Assembly: GCA_944472135.2 (NCBI GenBank)
Contig: OX235270.1
Coordinates: 47,864,352-47,928,351, forward strand
Origin: Trichobilharzia regenti
Taxonomy: Eukaryota; Platyhelminthes; Trematoda; Strigeidida; Schistosomatidae
Direction: 5' to 3'
DNA length: 64,000 nucleotides
Shown: one piece after another, positions 11,995 to 22,067 of the stretch
Numbering within the stretch: the stretch's first letter is position 1
How the letters are laid out: the number at the start of each line of letters is the position of its first letter
Translations under genes and position numbers: made by a program
The notes under the pieces: generated by a model
Databases searched by the model: none
What the model was told of the DNA's origin: nothing
Seen by the model: only the letters and a program-made list of their open reading frames with translations

Positions 11995-12370
11995 AATTGA
12001 TAAAGGGAACTAATTGCTTTAAAAATAATATTATTCACCAAATACCATGTAATGACTGTGGGGTCAATTATATAGGTCAAACTAGTAAATCAGGGTCGAC
12101 TAGATTCCTGGAACATAAAAATTTAGCTGGACCTAGAACAATTGACCCTGCTTAGTTAAATAACCTAGAAAAACGCTCAGTCATTGCACTCCATTCACCT
12201 GCGTTTAATCACAAAATAGGGTGGGACAGGGTGAGAGTATCATAAAATAATATATTAAGGCGGAGAGAGAGGTTATTCACTGAAGCTTTGTTTATCGATT
12301 CTGTTATGGACTTTTCGTCAGTAAGTTATGGGGTCGTTGACGATATTAGGGTGTGACGGAGTATAAATAT
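11995..12370 (+). mobile_element. Fragment of a second PLE type: GIY-YIG endonuclease
   Basis: From about 12015 a frame reads through IPCNDCGVNYIGQTS, then FLEHK. This is the Cys-X2-Cys-type GIY-YIG endonuclease found in PLEs. Downstream, after a TAG at about 12154, residues like ALHSPAFNHKIGWDRV and RRERLFTEALFI continue the typical C-terminus. The finger spacing (CNDC) differs from the PLEs at 4519 and 13384 (C-X-C), so this is another lineage. Stops and missing RT show it is a relic. Confidence 0.65.
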
Positions 12371-12951
12371 ACGCTAATGAGGTATAACCGACGATAACGT
12401 ACAGACTGGTACAGGTGAGTAGTTAATTTGTCCTGACGCGAAGGTGGCAAATCAGAAGGCCACCACATTCACGACGATACGTGTATTTTCCAACTAGGGA
12501 AAATTAACTGTCACACAAGAGTGGGAGTGAAACAGGTACGTAGTGTACGACAGGTGTGAAGGTGTGTGTCAACTGTAGAATACAAGAGTATATATGAAAA
12601 TGACTAATATACATGAACCAATAAGAGAGACGGTAGTTTTTTTACCATCATTGGATTCTGATTGGTTGCAATGTCATGTGACAAAAGGTCATACATTGTT
12701 TATTTATTTACTGGGCAGACAAAGCATACTGTGAGTTATGATGAAATAACGATCAATATACATATAGCAAACATACCAGACTGTCAAAACAAAACAGACA
12801 TCATGTGACTACATATCAGATTCAACACCACACACGTGCAGTCGGAAAGACGCAACGTCCACACCGGAGATATGGAAAGAGGCAACAAACAACGAAGGGA
12901 AGTTGGAGAGACAGGAAGAGAGAGAATTTATATATAGGAGAAATTGTGCAA
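12371..12951. other. No gene recognised
   Basis: Low-complexity, purine-rich sequence between PLE remnants. No supported coding region. Confidence 0.35.
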
Positions 12952-13013
12952 ACATGTGACTATATTGATATGATTATGAGCAATAATTTATGCTCGAAAC
13001 GTCATCCAGTTGT
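12952..13013 (+). repeat. PLE-associated terminal motif, copy C
   Basis: Same motif as at 6838 and 11737. Here a perfect 5-bp stem forms: GAGCA, an 8-nt loop, TGCTC, followed directly by GAAAC. The PLE at 13384 lies a few hundred bases downstream. Confidence 0.5.
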
Positions 13014-13383
13014 TAATGCTACAGTATTATATGTTTATCATATTCAACTTTTCTATCATGGAGCAATATTTTACAGTGGTTTTGGGAATTTGTTTCTGCT
13101 CCGGCTTCTTATAATGCCTGGTTGATGGACGTCCTATTTTAAGTTTCTGGATTGAGCCTAGGACAAATCATAATATGAAATTTTGTCGAAATCTCTTCGT
13201 AGATTTCATTTCCATTGATATTTAAGAGTCCTCGGACGTCATGCTCTACACTTAACCGACTCTCAATTTTTATAACTTTGGATCACTAACGTGAATGAAT
13301 TTCGCCACTGTATTGACTCTAACTGTTCGCCTATATAACTAATGCACGTACCCCTATTCTACGTTTACAGAAACTAATTTTAC

Positions 13384-14379
13384 ATGTGTGTCAACGGTCC
13401 ACTCAAATCAACCATTGACAATTTCCAGTTGTACGTTAGATATGTTGACGACATCTTTATCATCTGTGATGACGGTCACGATCTTGATCAACTACTGCAA
13501 ATATTCAACAAATGCCATCCAGCCACAAAGTTCACTCTGGAAACTGAAAATGAATCTAAAATCCCTTTTCTTGATGTTGAGCTTACAAGGAGAGATGACG
13601 GAACTTTAAGAAGGTCAATCTATAGGAAACCCACTTGGAACGGACAATTGACAAGTTTCTACAGCAGGGTACCAATCAGTCGGAAAAGAAACCTAATTAA
13701 ATCCCTTGCCACTCGCGTCAGACGCATCTGCACCTCCGACACCATGGAAGAAGAACTAAACTTCCTGAGGGAAATCTTCATACAAAATGGTGGCTACCCA
13801 CCAAGATTCGTAGACAAAAACATCAAACAGAAAAACCAAAAGCAAAAGACACCATCCGTGCCTAAAAAGATACTTTAAATGAACCTAGACTGCAAAGGAG
13901 ACCTACTTAGTGACGTCCTCAGAAGGAGAATTTCCATCTCTTTAGGAAGAACTTTCCCTGCGGCAACATTAAGAATAGTGTTCTCCAGTCGCCCACTGAT
14001 CTGCAGAAACCCAAAGGACAAGATTCCGCACATGACCACTTCTGTGTATATATATCAGTTCACCTGTTGCTGTGGAGCCAGGTACATCGGTCGTTCAACA
14101 CGCATCCTGTCAAAAAGGGTCAAAGAACACTATCCAGCGTGGCTACAGAAAGGAAATAATGGCCATATAAGGAGTGCAATAATCGAACATCTCGTCAGCA
14201 CTGGTCATTCCATCTCAACAAATGCCTCCTTCAAAGTAATCTACAAAGTGAAGAACAACCTTCCAAAGACAGTACGATTCCGTCTTCTTTGCATCGCAGA
14301 AGCCCTAGCCATTCAGTTGGTGGAACCAGAACTATGCATACAAAAGAAAATTATCCAACCACTTCTACTCTCATGGTAA
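13384..14379 (+). mobile_element. Penelope-like element, 5'-truncated, one nonsense codon
   Basis: Starts inside the RT palm: catalytic YVDD at 13441-13452, then the conserved thumb region (PFLDVELTRRDDG, RKPTWNGQL). The GIY-YIG endonuclease follows in the same frame (about 14050-14300), with YIGRS, KEHY and the C-terminal Glu-containing segment LCIAEALAIQLVEPEL. One TAA at 13876-13878 interrupts an otherwise open 332-codon frame; the PLE at 4519 has sense codons at the aligned place. RT motifs upstream of YVDD are missing, so this is a 5'-truncated insertion. It is better preserved than the copy at 4519. Confidence 0.85.
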
Positions 14380-15695
14380 CAACTCCGTTGACTTTACCTA
14401 ACTTTTGTTTGTTTGTTTGATTTGACCTTACTTCTGTTTGTATGCTTATTTTTTCTAACTTAAAACCCTTGTGTAATTCTGTATATTATTTTGTTTCCAT
14501 GTACACCCTGAGCACAACTCATTCATCAAACTATTCATGCCATTACGTAACTCTTATTTAACAACCATTTATGACAACTCATCACTTTTGTTACTATCCT
14601 CTTATGCGAACAACGAATTCACCTGAACTAATTGTATTTTCGTTTGACAAATTTAATGTATACACACACACGCAAAATAACCATATATATATTTGCGATT
14701 GTACAGCTATGAAAATGAATCCGCCGCTGAAAAGAGACTCTTCGCTGAACTACTTGTCTTTTGTCTACCAAATCCTTTCTTATCTGTCCTTTGTTATTCT
14801 TCCTTCTGTCTTTAAACTTATGCTACTTACTATTAGTAAGTATTATGTACTATATATTTCACCTCCTGAATATGACTTTTTATTTGCTACTAAAGTTCAA
14901 TTCACTTAATTAATTTATGCTCTGTTTGTTGAATAGTAATTGCTTTCTTTTATTTGAACTTTAACAAGCTCAGTAAACGGCACAGAGTTAACGAAAGTAG
15001 AACACGAGCTGCTTAGAGAACGTTCATTCCATGATGATCATTTTTAAAATGTGCGGGATCCAGTGTTACAGTCGAAGTCTTTCTTGTCTTCGCTACGGTT
15101 TAGATCTCGAAGTTGTGTCTCGTGATCCAGACAATTAACTCCCGAATATCTTCCTGGAAGGAAAGGAAGTAAAACACTGATTAGCGTTCATCATACAGCT
15201 TTTGTTTTTATTGCGGAACATTATCTGTTGTAAAGGCTTTATTTACGTATTCGTTAGTGTTGAATATTGTTTATTCGTATCCCCTTATTCCGTATCTGTT
15301 TAAATCTAAGAACGGGTCGTCTTTGACGCAGCCCGCTATTTTTTCTTATTGAGGCACACTTATTGTGCCTTGATAGCATTCAGCCACATATACCTCACAA
15401 CTGAGGAAAGTATACTATATTCCAGATTTTATGTTTAATATGGTACCGCATTTTAGACAAACCTTGTTTTGATATATCATACGTCACTAAACGTGTGATT
15501 TTAGTAATAGATTTGGACAATCGTCCCGAATTGGCAATGGATAAATGAGCATACAGCTTGTGGAGAGGCTGACTGCCCCAAGGTCACTTATGTATATTAT
15601 GATTGGTAGGTTTTCCTTTGCGTAACTTTGGATTTAATACGTATTAAACTTCAGTGAGGTGTGCTTTGAAATAAGAATCATAAAATCAGGTAGAC
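14380..15695. other. PLE 3' flank, then no recognised gene
   Basis: 14380-14900 is T-rich and probably belongs to PLE 3' sequence, including a terminal block at about 14685. 14900-15695 shows no recognised coding region. Confidence 0.35.
14685..14765 (+). repeat. PLE terminal block (TGTACAGC type), copy 1
   Basis: The pattern is GATTGTACAGCT, then ATGAA, a CCGCCG-like core, GAAAAGA and CGCTGAACTA. Related blocks lie at about 18800-18880 (minus), 19375-19460 (plus) and 19500-19590 (minus). It recurs near PLE coding remnants, so it is assigned to PLE 3' ends by association only. Confidence 0.4.
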
Positions 15696-15889
15696 TGTAG
15701 TGATTGACAATTTCTATCTCTGTATTGTTCAAGTACTTACTGTTGGCTGTTGATATGTTTCATATATGAATTGCATTATAATTCCGCTAAATACAAATTC
15801 CTGAATTCCGCCCTCTCTGTGTTTTGTTTGGATTCTTGTAATTTGATCATCTCGAAATACTAATACTACGATTACAATAAATTACTACA
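15696..15889 (+). repeat. 5' LTR (194 bp)
   Basis: Starts TGTAGTGATTG and ends in ATTACTACA. Carries the promoter side of the compact element. Confidence 0.9.
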
Positions 15890-15902
15890 AATTGGCGTCG
15901 CG

Positions 15903-16676
15903 ATGGAACTAAATAACCTGGGAAATTTTCCTATAAATGCTACTCCGCGGGAGATTGCTGATTATTTTGAATGCTTCGATGCGTGGTGCATTTCCAAGAA
16001 TGTTCGGGATGACAAAATTCCAGCACATTTCATCACTGCTATTGGGCTAGATGCGTATAGCCTAGTGAAGACTCTGTCGTTTCCAGATAAACCAATTTCT
16101 CTGCCACATTATAAACTACGTGAACTTCTGATAGATCACTTCCATATAACTACTTTTGAGACGCGAGAGAGGGCTCAATTCAACAAACTGGTTCGTGCTC
16201 CCAGCCAGAAGATTCGAGAGTTCATTCTTCAACTTCAAATTCAAGCTTCAAAGTGTAACTTTGAAGATCAGCTGCATACCCAACTACGTGATCGTCTAAC
16301 TGTTGGAATCAATATTCCTAAGTTAGAGAAAGAGTTAATTCAGATTCCTTCTTGTACTTTTCAAACTGCTAAAGATTTATGTATGACATATGAAGATGTC
16401 AATAATGAATACTCTGCTCCCACTACGTCAGTGTCTGATGTCATGCTTTCTAAAGTCGAAAATACAAGTGGTCATGGAAAGAAATCCAAACTGTCGTCCA
16501 CAGGTAATAGAATGCAGCGAGAGATCAAAAACATTAAACCGTGTTTATCCTGTGGAAAGTTACATCTACGAAGCACTTGCCGTTTTCGGGGTGCTAAGTG
16601 TCACAAATGTGGTAAAGTTGGACACATCAAAACTGTTTGCAGAAGTTCGAATACTTATGTTACTCAGCATTCTTAA
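15903..16676 (+). CDS. Gag of the compact Gypsy-type element
   Basis: 257 codons from the ATG 13 bases after the LTR. The N-terminal two-thirds resembles Gypsy capsid proteins: YFECFDAWC, IPAHFITAIG, LVRAPSQKIREFI and DRLTVGI. The C-terminus has two nucleocapsid zinc motifs: CLSCGKLHLRSTC, and the canonical CCHC knuckle CHKCGKVGHIKTVC. It would package the element's RNA. The ORF is intact, unlike the polymerase, which fits selection on gag for cis packaging while enzymes are supplied in trans. The stop TAA is followed in the same frame by remnants of pol. Confidence 0.88.
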   Translation: MELNNLGNFPINATPREIADYFECFDAWCISKNVRDDKIPAHFITAIGLDAYSLVKTLSFPDKPISLPHYKLRELLIDHFHITTFETRERAQFNKLVRAPSQKIREFILQLQIQASKCNFEDQLHTQLRDRLTVGINIPKLEKELIQIPSCTFQTAKDLCMTYEDVNNEYSAPTTSVSDVMLSKVENTSGHGKKSKLSSTGNRMQREIKNIKPCLSCGKLHLRSTCRFRGAKCHKCGKVGHIKTVCRSSNTYVTQHS

Positions 16677-17345
16677 GATTCTCCCAATCTGTCTAGTAAA
16701 ATGGAGTCAATGTGTCTTTCAACTTTTCACAATACTCAATCTCATCCAATGAAAATCTCCACTACAAGTTCAGCAACTCAAGCGTCAACTGTTTTCAAAA
16801 ATGAGGTAGCTGAGTTACAATGCGAACTGTCGAAAACACGAAAAAAACTGAATGAGATGAGAGAGCAACTGATTAAAATGGAGGAATTGCTGCATATGCA
16901 TAGACTGCGTCTGGTGAATGCAGAGCATACAAGTACCCGTGAAAGTCCAGCAAAACTATTCAAATCTGGAATTCTCAGAAAGCATCTGATGTCCGCGACT
17001 TCTGATGTACATTATTACAAAGATAATAACTATAGACCTTCTGTTGGAATCATACTACAAAATATGAGAAATCGAGTGGTGAAGATATTAGACATCAACG
17101 ATCACTGAGTTCATAACAGACACCTGGACAAAATGACAATAAATGAAGTAGGTCGTTCCAATTATATTATTAATGATTCCGCTACTAATCCTGATTTTGT
17201 AGATAATTCAGAAATAAGTCTAGATGATACTGATGGAAATAATATCACAGAATCAGTTAGAAGGTCGCAGAGACTGGCAAGCAAACCGAGACATCGTTAT
17301 AAATACGCAAGGAGATATTCGACGTGTGGCGGATGTGGTGATTGA
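16677..17345 (+). pseudogene. Deleted pol remnant with a coiled-coil insert
   Basis: Same frame as gag, interrupted by the gag TAA (16674) and a TGA (17106). It starts with the pol N-terminus just before the protease. The codons at about 16791-16925 instead encode a Lys/Glu/Leu-rich heptad-like coiled coil (LSKTRKKLNEMREQL and following). The integrase tail resumes at STRESPAKLF and continues through YRPSVGIIL to the basic end RRSQRLASKPRHRYK. Protease, RT, RNase H and the integrase core are absent. The coiled coil sits at the deletion junction and does not resemble any pol domain I know. Confidence 0.7.
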
Positions 17346-17527
17346 CAATTTCTATCTCTGTATTGTTCAAGTACTTACTGTTGGCTGTTGATATGTTTCA
17401 TATATGAATTGCATTATAATTCCGCTAAATACAAATTCCTGAATTCCGCCCTCTCTGTGTTTTGTTTGGATTCTTGTAATTTGATCATCTCGAAATACTA
17501 ATACTACGATTACAATAAATAACTACA
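17334..17527 (+). repeat. 3' LTR (194 bp)
   Basis: Starts TGTGGTGATTG and ends AACTACA. It overlaps the last codons of the pol remnant and is followed by the TAGAC duplication. Confidence 0.9.
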
Positions 17528-18776
17528 TAGACATTATATTTTTCAGTTTAAGGGGAAAAGTTAATATATGTAATATATGATATGCATTGGATTTACTTAC
17601 AAAAAGAATATTTCTAGGTAACTTAATCAGAGGAATATAACTTTTGAAGAATTAGTCTTTTTCGGTTAGTTGTGACGGATGGATAACAGACAGTAGTATG
17701 TATTTGGTTTTTGTAGAAGCGAAACTGTTACAAACAAATTGGAAGTTCTACGACTATTCAGATCTGTCATGGAGTGTATAAGATTTCACCTATTCTATGA
17801 TTATTCCCTCCCTTTATCATATATTCAATGTGTGTAATATAAGAAATTGTTCACCAGAGGTAAGGTCAATCCACCTGATATTTATACATCCTCAGATATT
17901 TTCCACTGTAACCGAAGGTAGTCGAAAGAATACAGTCTCAGTCTGCATGGGAAAATCATATTCAGTGTCTCCTAGAAGAGATGATGGTGATGACAACAGC
18001 AGCGACTGCTCCAACACCACAATCAACTGAGGGAAAATGATCCACATCTCGTGAGTAGCGTAATTAGTAGACTCTATGATGACTATGGCACAGCTACAAA
18101 AAATCTACAGCTGTAATTTTTTTTCACTAGATTGTTATGAACTCTTCTTAATGTAAATATGTACTGTTTACCACAGAATTATTTTAATTTGGTTGACTAT
18201 TGTTCTGTTGTAAATATATGCATTTATGTTGACTACCTGTCTCTTCAAGTCTTAAACCGTTATTATTTCCCCAGCGCGTTACTTCTAATCCGGCTTAGCG
18301 TAATATTAGTGTTCATTAGTGTTAAGAAGAAAATAGCCGTTGAACGTGTGTTTGTATTGTAATAACGAAATATTACCTGGCAAACGTAGATTGTATACAT
18401 ACACTACCTGTATCCGTAGTCTAGGCACTCCAAGTAGACTATGAAACACATATACTACCATTCACAATAGTCTATTATTCTTATTCTGCGTTCAACACCA
18501 CTACCTGAAGGGAAATCGTAATAAAAAGATAACTGCATCACCCTTCTTGTGTTATCATTCCGTATCAGTAGGCACATCAGCACATTAAAACTTAGACTTA
18601 TTTGCTAGTATACCACATCACTCAACTTCATTGATTATTTCGTTGTCGTAAGGTAATGTAACTTATTCCCGGCTTTTGTCGTGCATATCGCATGTTCACA
18701 GTCTACCATCAGAAGCAACCACTGGAAATCAATAATAGTAATCACGGAAAATACCCATTGAGTCACGAAGAAAATA
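17528..18776. other. No gene recognised
   Basis: AT-rich sequence. The small open frames at 17797, 18159 and 18692 have no recognisable domains. Confidence 0.35.
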
Positions 18777-19463
18777 TTAGAAAGAAGAGAACACGAAGTT
18801 CAGCAAAAATATCTTTTCGGCGATTTCATTCTCAAAAGCTGTACAGTCGCATTTATATAGATTATTTTAACATGGATAGAATTATTATTTGTTTAATTCC
18901 ACATAGTAACGAAGGTGATAATAATTTTCAACTTGATACGAAAGTTTGAAGGTAGGAATATAGATTACAAGGGGCTTAGAGACAAGATTTCATAGGATTA
19001 GAAAATAGTTACAACGTATGCAAAAATTAATATTTGATAACTGGAGAAATAATTTTAAGTCAAATAGAAGGTGATAATTGTTTTCAACTTGATATGAATT
19101 ACAAGAGGCTTAGAATAACCATTTTACAGTTATATTCTAATCATGTGTAATTTTTTGTTTTTATGCCTCTTGTAATCTATATTCATACCTCCTAACTAAC
19201 ATTTCAAGTTGAAAAATTTTGATTTCAATCTGTTTTCATGCTCATTTTGTTCACACCTGTAATTCGTTTCATCCCTGCGTTTCTAAGCCTCTTGTAATTC
19301 ATATCAATTTGAAAACAATTATCACCTTCGTTACTATGTGGAATTAAACAAATAATAATTGTATTCATGTAAACTAATCTATATAAATGCGATTGTACAG
19401 CTTTTGAGAATGAAATCGCCGAAAAGATATTTTTGTTGAACTTCGTGTTCTCTTCTTTCTAAT
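18777..19463. repeat. Long inverted repeat (fold-back)
   Basis: The arm 18777-18940 is repeated in inverted form at about 19305-19463; shared blocks include AGAAAGAAGAGAACACGAAG and CCACATAGTAACGAAGGTGA. A second, shorter inverted pair nests inside (about 19064-19115 against 19280-19325), and its GGTGATAA...TTCAACTTGATA block is also a direct repeat of 18912-18940. Each outer arm contains a TGTACAGC-type PLE terminal block, so two PLE ends facing each other are likely. Confidence 0.7.
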
Positions 19464-19499
19464 GTGCATATGGCTGTTTTCCATGAAATGAAGAAAATA

Positions 19500-19590
19500 A
19501 AAAACATTCAGCGAAGAAAATTTTCTTTATCGACGAAATCATCTTCAGAGGCTGTACAGTCGTATTTATACTCAGAAAAATGTATAGTGG
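19500..19590 (-). repeat. PLE terminal block, copy 4
   Basis: On the minus strand: GACTGTACAGCC, CTGAAGATGATTTCG, then GAAAATTTTCTTCGCTGAA. Related to the blocks at 14685 and in the fold-back arms. It lies next to the PLE remnant at 19850. Confidence 0.45.
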
Positions 19591-19849
19591 TCTATTATTG
19601 AGTAATAGGGGGTGACATAATTGGTATAATTAATCATAAGTGGCTTTAGAAGTGAAAATAAAAGTTGTAAATTACCTGGTACTCAACGGAACAAAGATAG
19701 AAGTTTGATAAGGTTAAAATTGCTCTTGAGTGAGAATAAAGGCATCTGAGTGTCAATTTAACAAGTGTGAAGAGGGTGTGAAAATATACAAAAGGCGCAT
19801 ATGAGATTGATAATGGTGAATTAACTATTAAAGCAAAAGCAAAGTAAAA

Positions 19850-20213
19850 TTAAAAACAAAAGAAAAAATCAAAAAATTTTTTTTCGACAAAACGTGTCGG
19901 GTAGCCATTTTGAGCCAGGATATTTTTGAGGAATAGGAGCTCCTCTTCCATGCAATCGTTGCTGCAGATTTTTCTAACGCGATGGGTTAGTGCGCTGATG
20001 AGGGCTCGTTTTCGGCTCAGAGGTATCCAACTATAGAAATGCGTTAGTTGGCCATTCCATGTCGGTTTTCTGTGGATGGACCTCTTCAGGGTTCCATCAT
20101 CTCTTCTTGTCAATTCCACGTCCAGAAATGGAATCTTTGAATCGCTTTCTAACTCCACTGTGAATTTAATCGAAGGATGGGAATTATTGAATTCTTGCAA
20201 GATGCAGACGCCA
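19850..20213 (-). mobile_element. Penelope-like element fragment (RT thumb only)
   Basis: About 100 codons match the RT part just after the catalytic site of the PLE at 13384: PFLDVELTRRDDG, RKPTWNGQL, the Arg-rich segment and EEELLFLKNILAQNGYP. No YxDD and no GIY-YIG domain is present, and the frame runs into an A/T tract at its 3' end. It is a truncated insertion on the minus strand. Confidence 0.75.
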
Positions 20214-20454
20214 TTCCAACAGTGAACACCCCCGTGGATTATATAAATAATTTGTAGTAGAGGACTTAAACATTATATCCAAGTTATCTTTTTGTTAGTA
20301 TAACTCGTTACTGCATTTTTTGATAATATATTGTTACTCTATCATCTCATTGACTTGGATTATTATTCTCATATTTGTACTGTTAATGAGCTCTCCTAAC
20401 AGTCCCCTACAGATGTCAACGGAATCTATCCTGTATTCCTCTTATGTAGCCAGA

Positions 20455-21348
20455 GATGATCCTATAGGGAGTGATGACTCCTGAGTGAAGACTTGGGAGG
20501 TGTAGTCTGCCATTGCTTCTGCTTCTCCTTGATTTTCTTCCATTGTATCATTGTCAATAGTCAGGTTTGGAACACCATTGGATGTTTTATTCCTAAAGTT
20601 CATGTATGAAAAATTTTCTTAGGTTGTGCCTTTGCATTTTGAGCCAGATGTGCTTTGAACTTCATCTCTGATTTACGGGTTTCTGCATTAGCTTTATTTC
20701 TAGCAGCGTTAGATAATTTCCTGGTCTTAGTAGTCTCAGGTGTGGCAAACAGGTTCCAACATTTGTGTTTACGTCTGAGTAACTTACGAATCTCTCGGCT
20801 TATCCTAGGGGGGCAATGTTTCCGACCCTTTGGAACAAACCAAGGGATGAAAGGGTCAGTTACTTTGGTGTAAAGTTGTTTAAATTGGTTCCATGCGGCT
20901 TTTACATGGGACTTCTGGTTGATGTACCTGTTTACTGAGTTGGCTGCTGAGACGATTGCATTTATATCAGCTTTCCAAACGTTTGGTCGAGCTGGGGTTT
21001 TGGCCCTTCCTGTTGTTGTTCTGAACTTGAAAGTGGGCACAGCATTGTCACTTCTTCCTAAAGGTGGAAGATGTTGTTTGAGATCCACATCCTTACATGG
21101 GAGAACACTAGGTCCAGAATTGAGTCATAGCGCGTGGGCTTAATGATATGTTGGACCAGGGCTAGCAATATACTAGATTCCGGCAGCTTATGATAAAAGG
21201 AGTTGACTGAAGATGGAGTCGTTAAGCTCATCCAGTCAACTGTTGTGGCGTTGATGTCGCCGACTACGAGACTTCGACATTTCGAAGTCCAGGAGCCTAG
21301 CTTCTCTATTAGGAAGTCATCTGCACTGCAGTCAGGACTGTGGTACAT
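20455..21348 (-). mobile_element. CR1-type LINE fragment (endonuclease to RT linker), broken
   Basis: On the minus strand the frame 21348-21058 carries the end of an apurinic-type endonuclease: YHSPDCSADD, VVGDIN (catalytic Asp) and LDLVF. A frame change near 21070 leads into 21088-20600, a basic linker (CPPRISREIRKLLRRKH). Homology fades into a pre-RT segment ending near 20455. RT motifs are missing. It is a different CR1 relative from the two long copies at 21.7 and 37.6 kb. Confidence 0.65.
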
Positions 21349-21463
21349 AGCAAATTACTAAACTTAATGAAAAGAATCTTGTTAAGTTATTCCCCTATGT
21401 TGTTCAATCTTCTATTCTGAAAGCAGGAGCATTCGTAATCTTTTATGCGAAGTTCAACAATAG

Positions 21464-21660
21464 CGTCGGTGGCACAGTGGTTAGGACTCTCGCCGACCAT
21501 GCACATGGTCCGAGGTTCGATCCCATGCAGACGCACACTTGATATCTATGATCGACCTGCAAAATTTGGGCTACTGATATCCATGCTGAAAATTCCATAC
21601 TTGTACCAAAAATACAGTGTGGAATCAAGCTGTAATCAAAAATTAAAGGACTTAGACAGG
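21464..21660 (+). repeat. tRNA-headed SINE-like repeat (copy 2)
   Basis: GCGTCGG acceptor-like start, A box TGGCACAGTGG (21471-21481), a hairpin around GACCATGCACATGGTC, and B box GGTTCGATCCC (21515-21525). The following body of roughly 130 bp differs from that of the copy at 57402, so only the head is shared. The head folds like a tRNA but lacks a well-paired acceptor stem, which argues for a SINE rather than a tRNA gene. Confidence 0.6.
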
Positions 21661-22067
21661 CGCGCTCCTTGAATAAGACGTGCTTTTTCCTCTCTAACCG
21701 GAAATATCCAATTTTGTGAATTATTCGTTTGGGAAACCTGATCTTCCTATCCGGCGAATTTTATTCAACCATTTCTTCCTCACCGAGCCTGTGTGTGGTA
21801 CTTCCCGCTGTCTCGAACTACTGCCAAAGCTTCAGGTGCTACTTCTGTAGCAACACCCTCCTCACTCTTTCAAATATACAGGACTTGTGGGTCTGTTACG
21901 TGATTGCTGTGAAACCGAATAACCCGAAAGTTACAGGTAAAGTCTAAAGCTTTTACTTAAATACTTTATCCTTCTTTTCTGTGCTCTCTATTGTCTTTTG
22001 CTGTAAGTCTATTGGACAAAATAACAGTCTCTTATTATTTAATCACCAGTATTAATTTAGGAGTAAA

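Larger units (their letters stand above)
15696..17527 (+). mobile_element. Compact non-autonomous Gypsy-type LTR element with 5-bp TSD
   Basis: Two 194-bp LTRs (15696-15889 and 17334-17527) differ at only two positions by eye. The element is flanked by a perfect 5-bp duplication TAGAC (15691-15695 and 17528-17532). A primer-binding-like TTGGCGTCGCG follows the 5' LTR. Inside are an intact gag and a short tail of integrase, while protease, RT, RNase H and the integrase core are gone. At 1832 bp it is complete as an insertion but must borrow polymerase from a relative. High LTR identity suggests a fairly recent insertion. Confidence 0.92.

Noticed and set aside
21464..21535. A genuine tRNA gene
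   Set aside because: The acceptor stem does not pair well, the anticodon arm is a near-perfect palindrome without a normal loop, and the head is repeated with different bodies.
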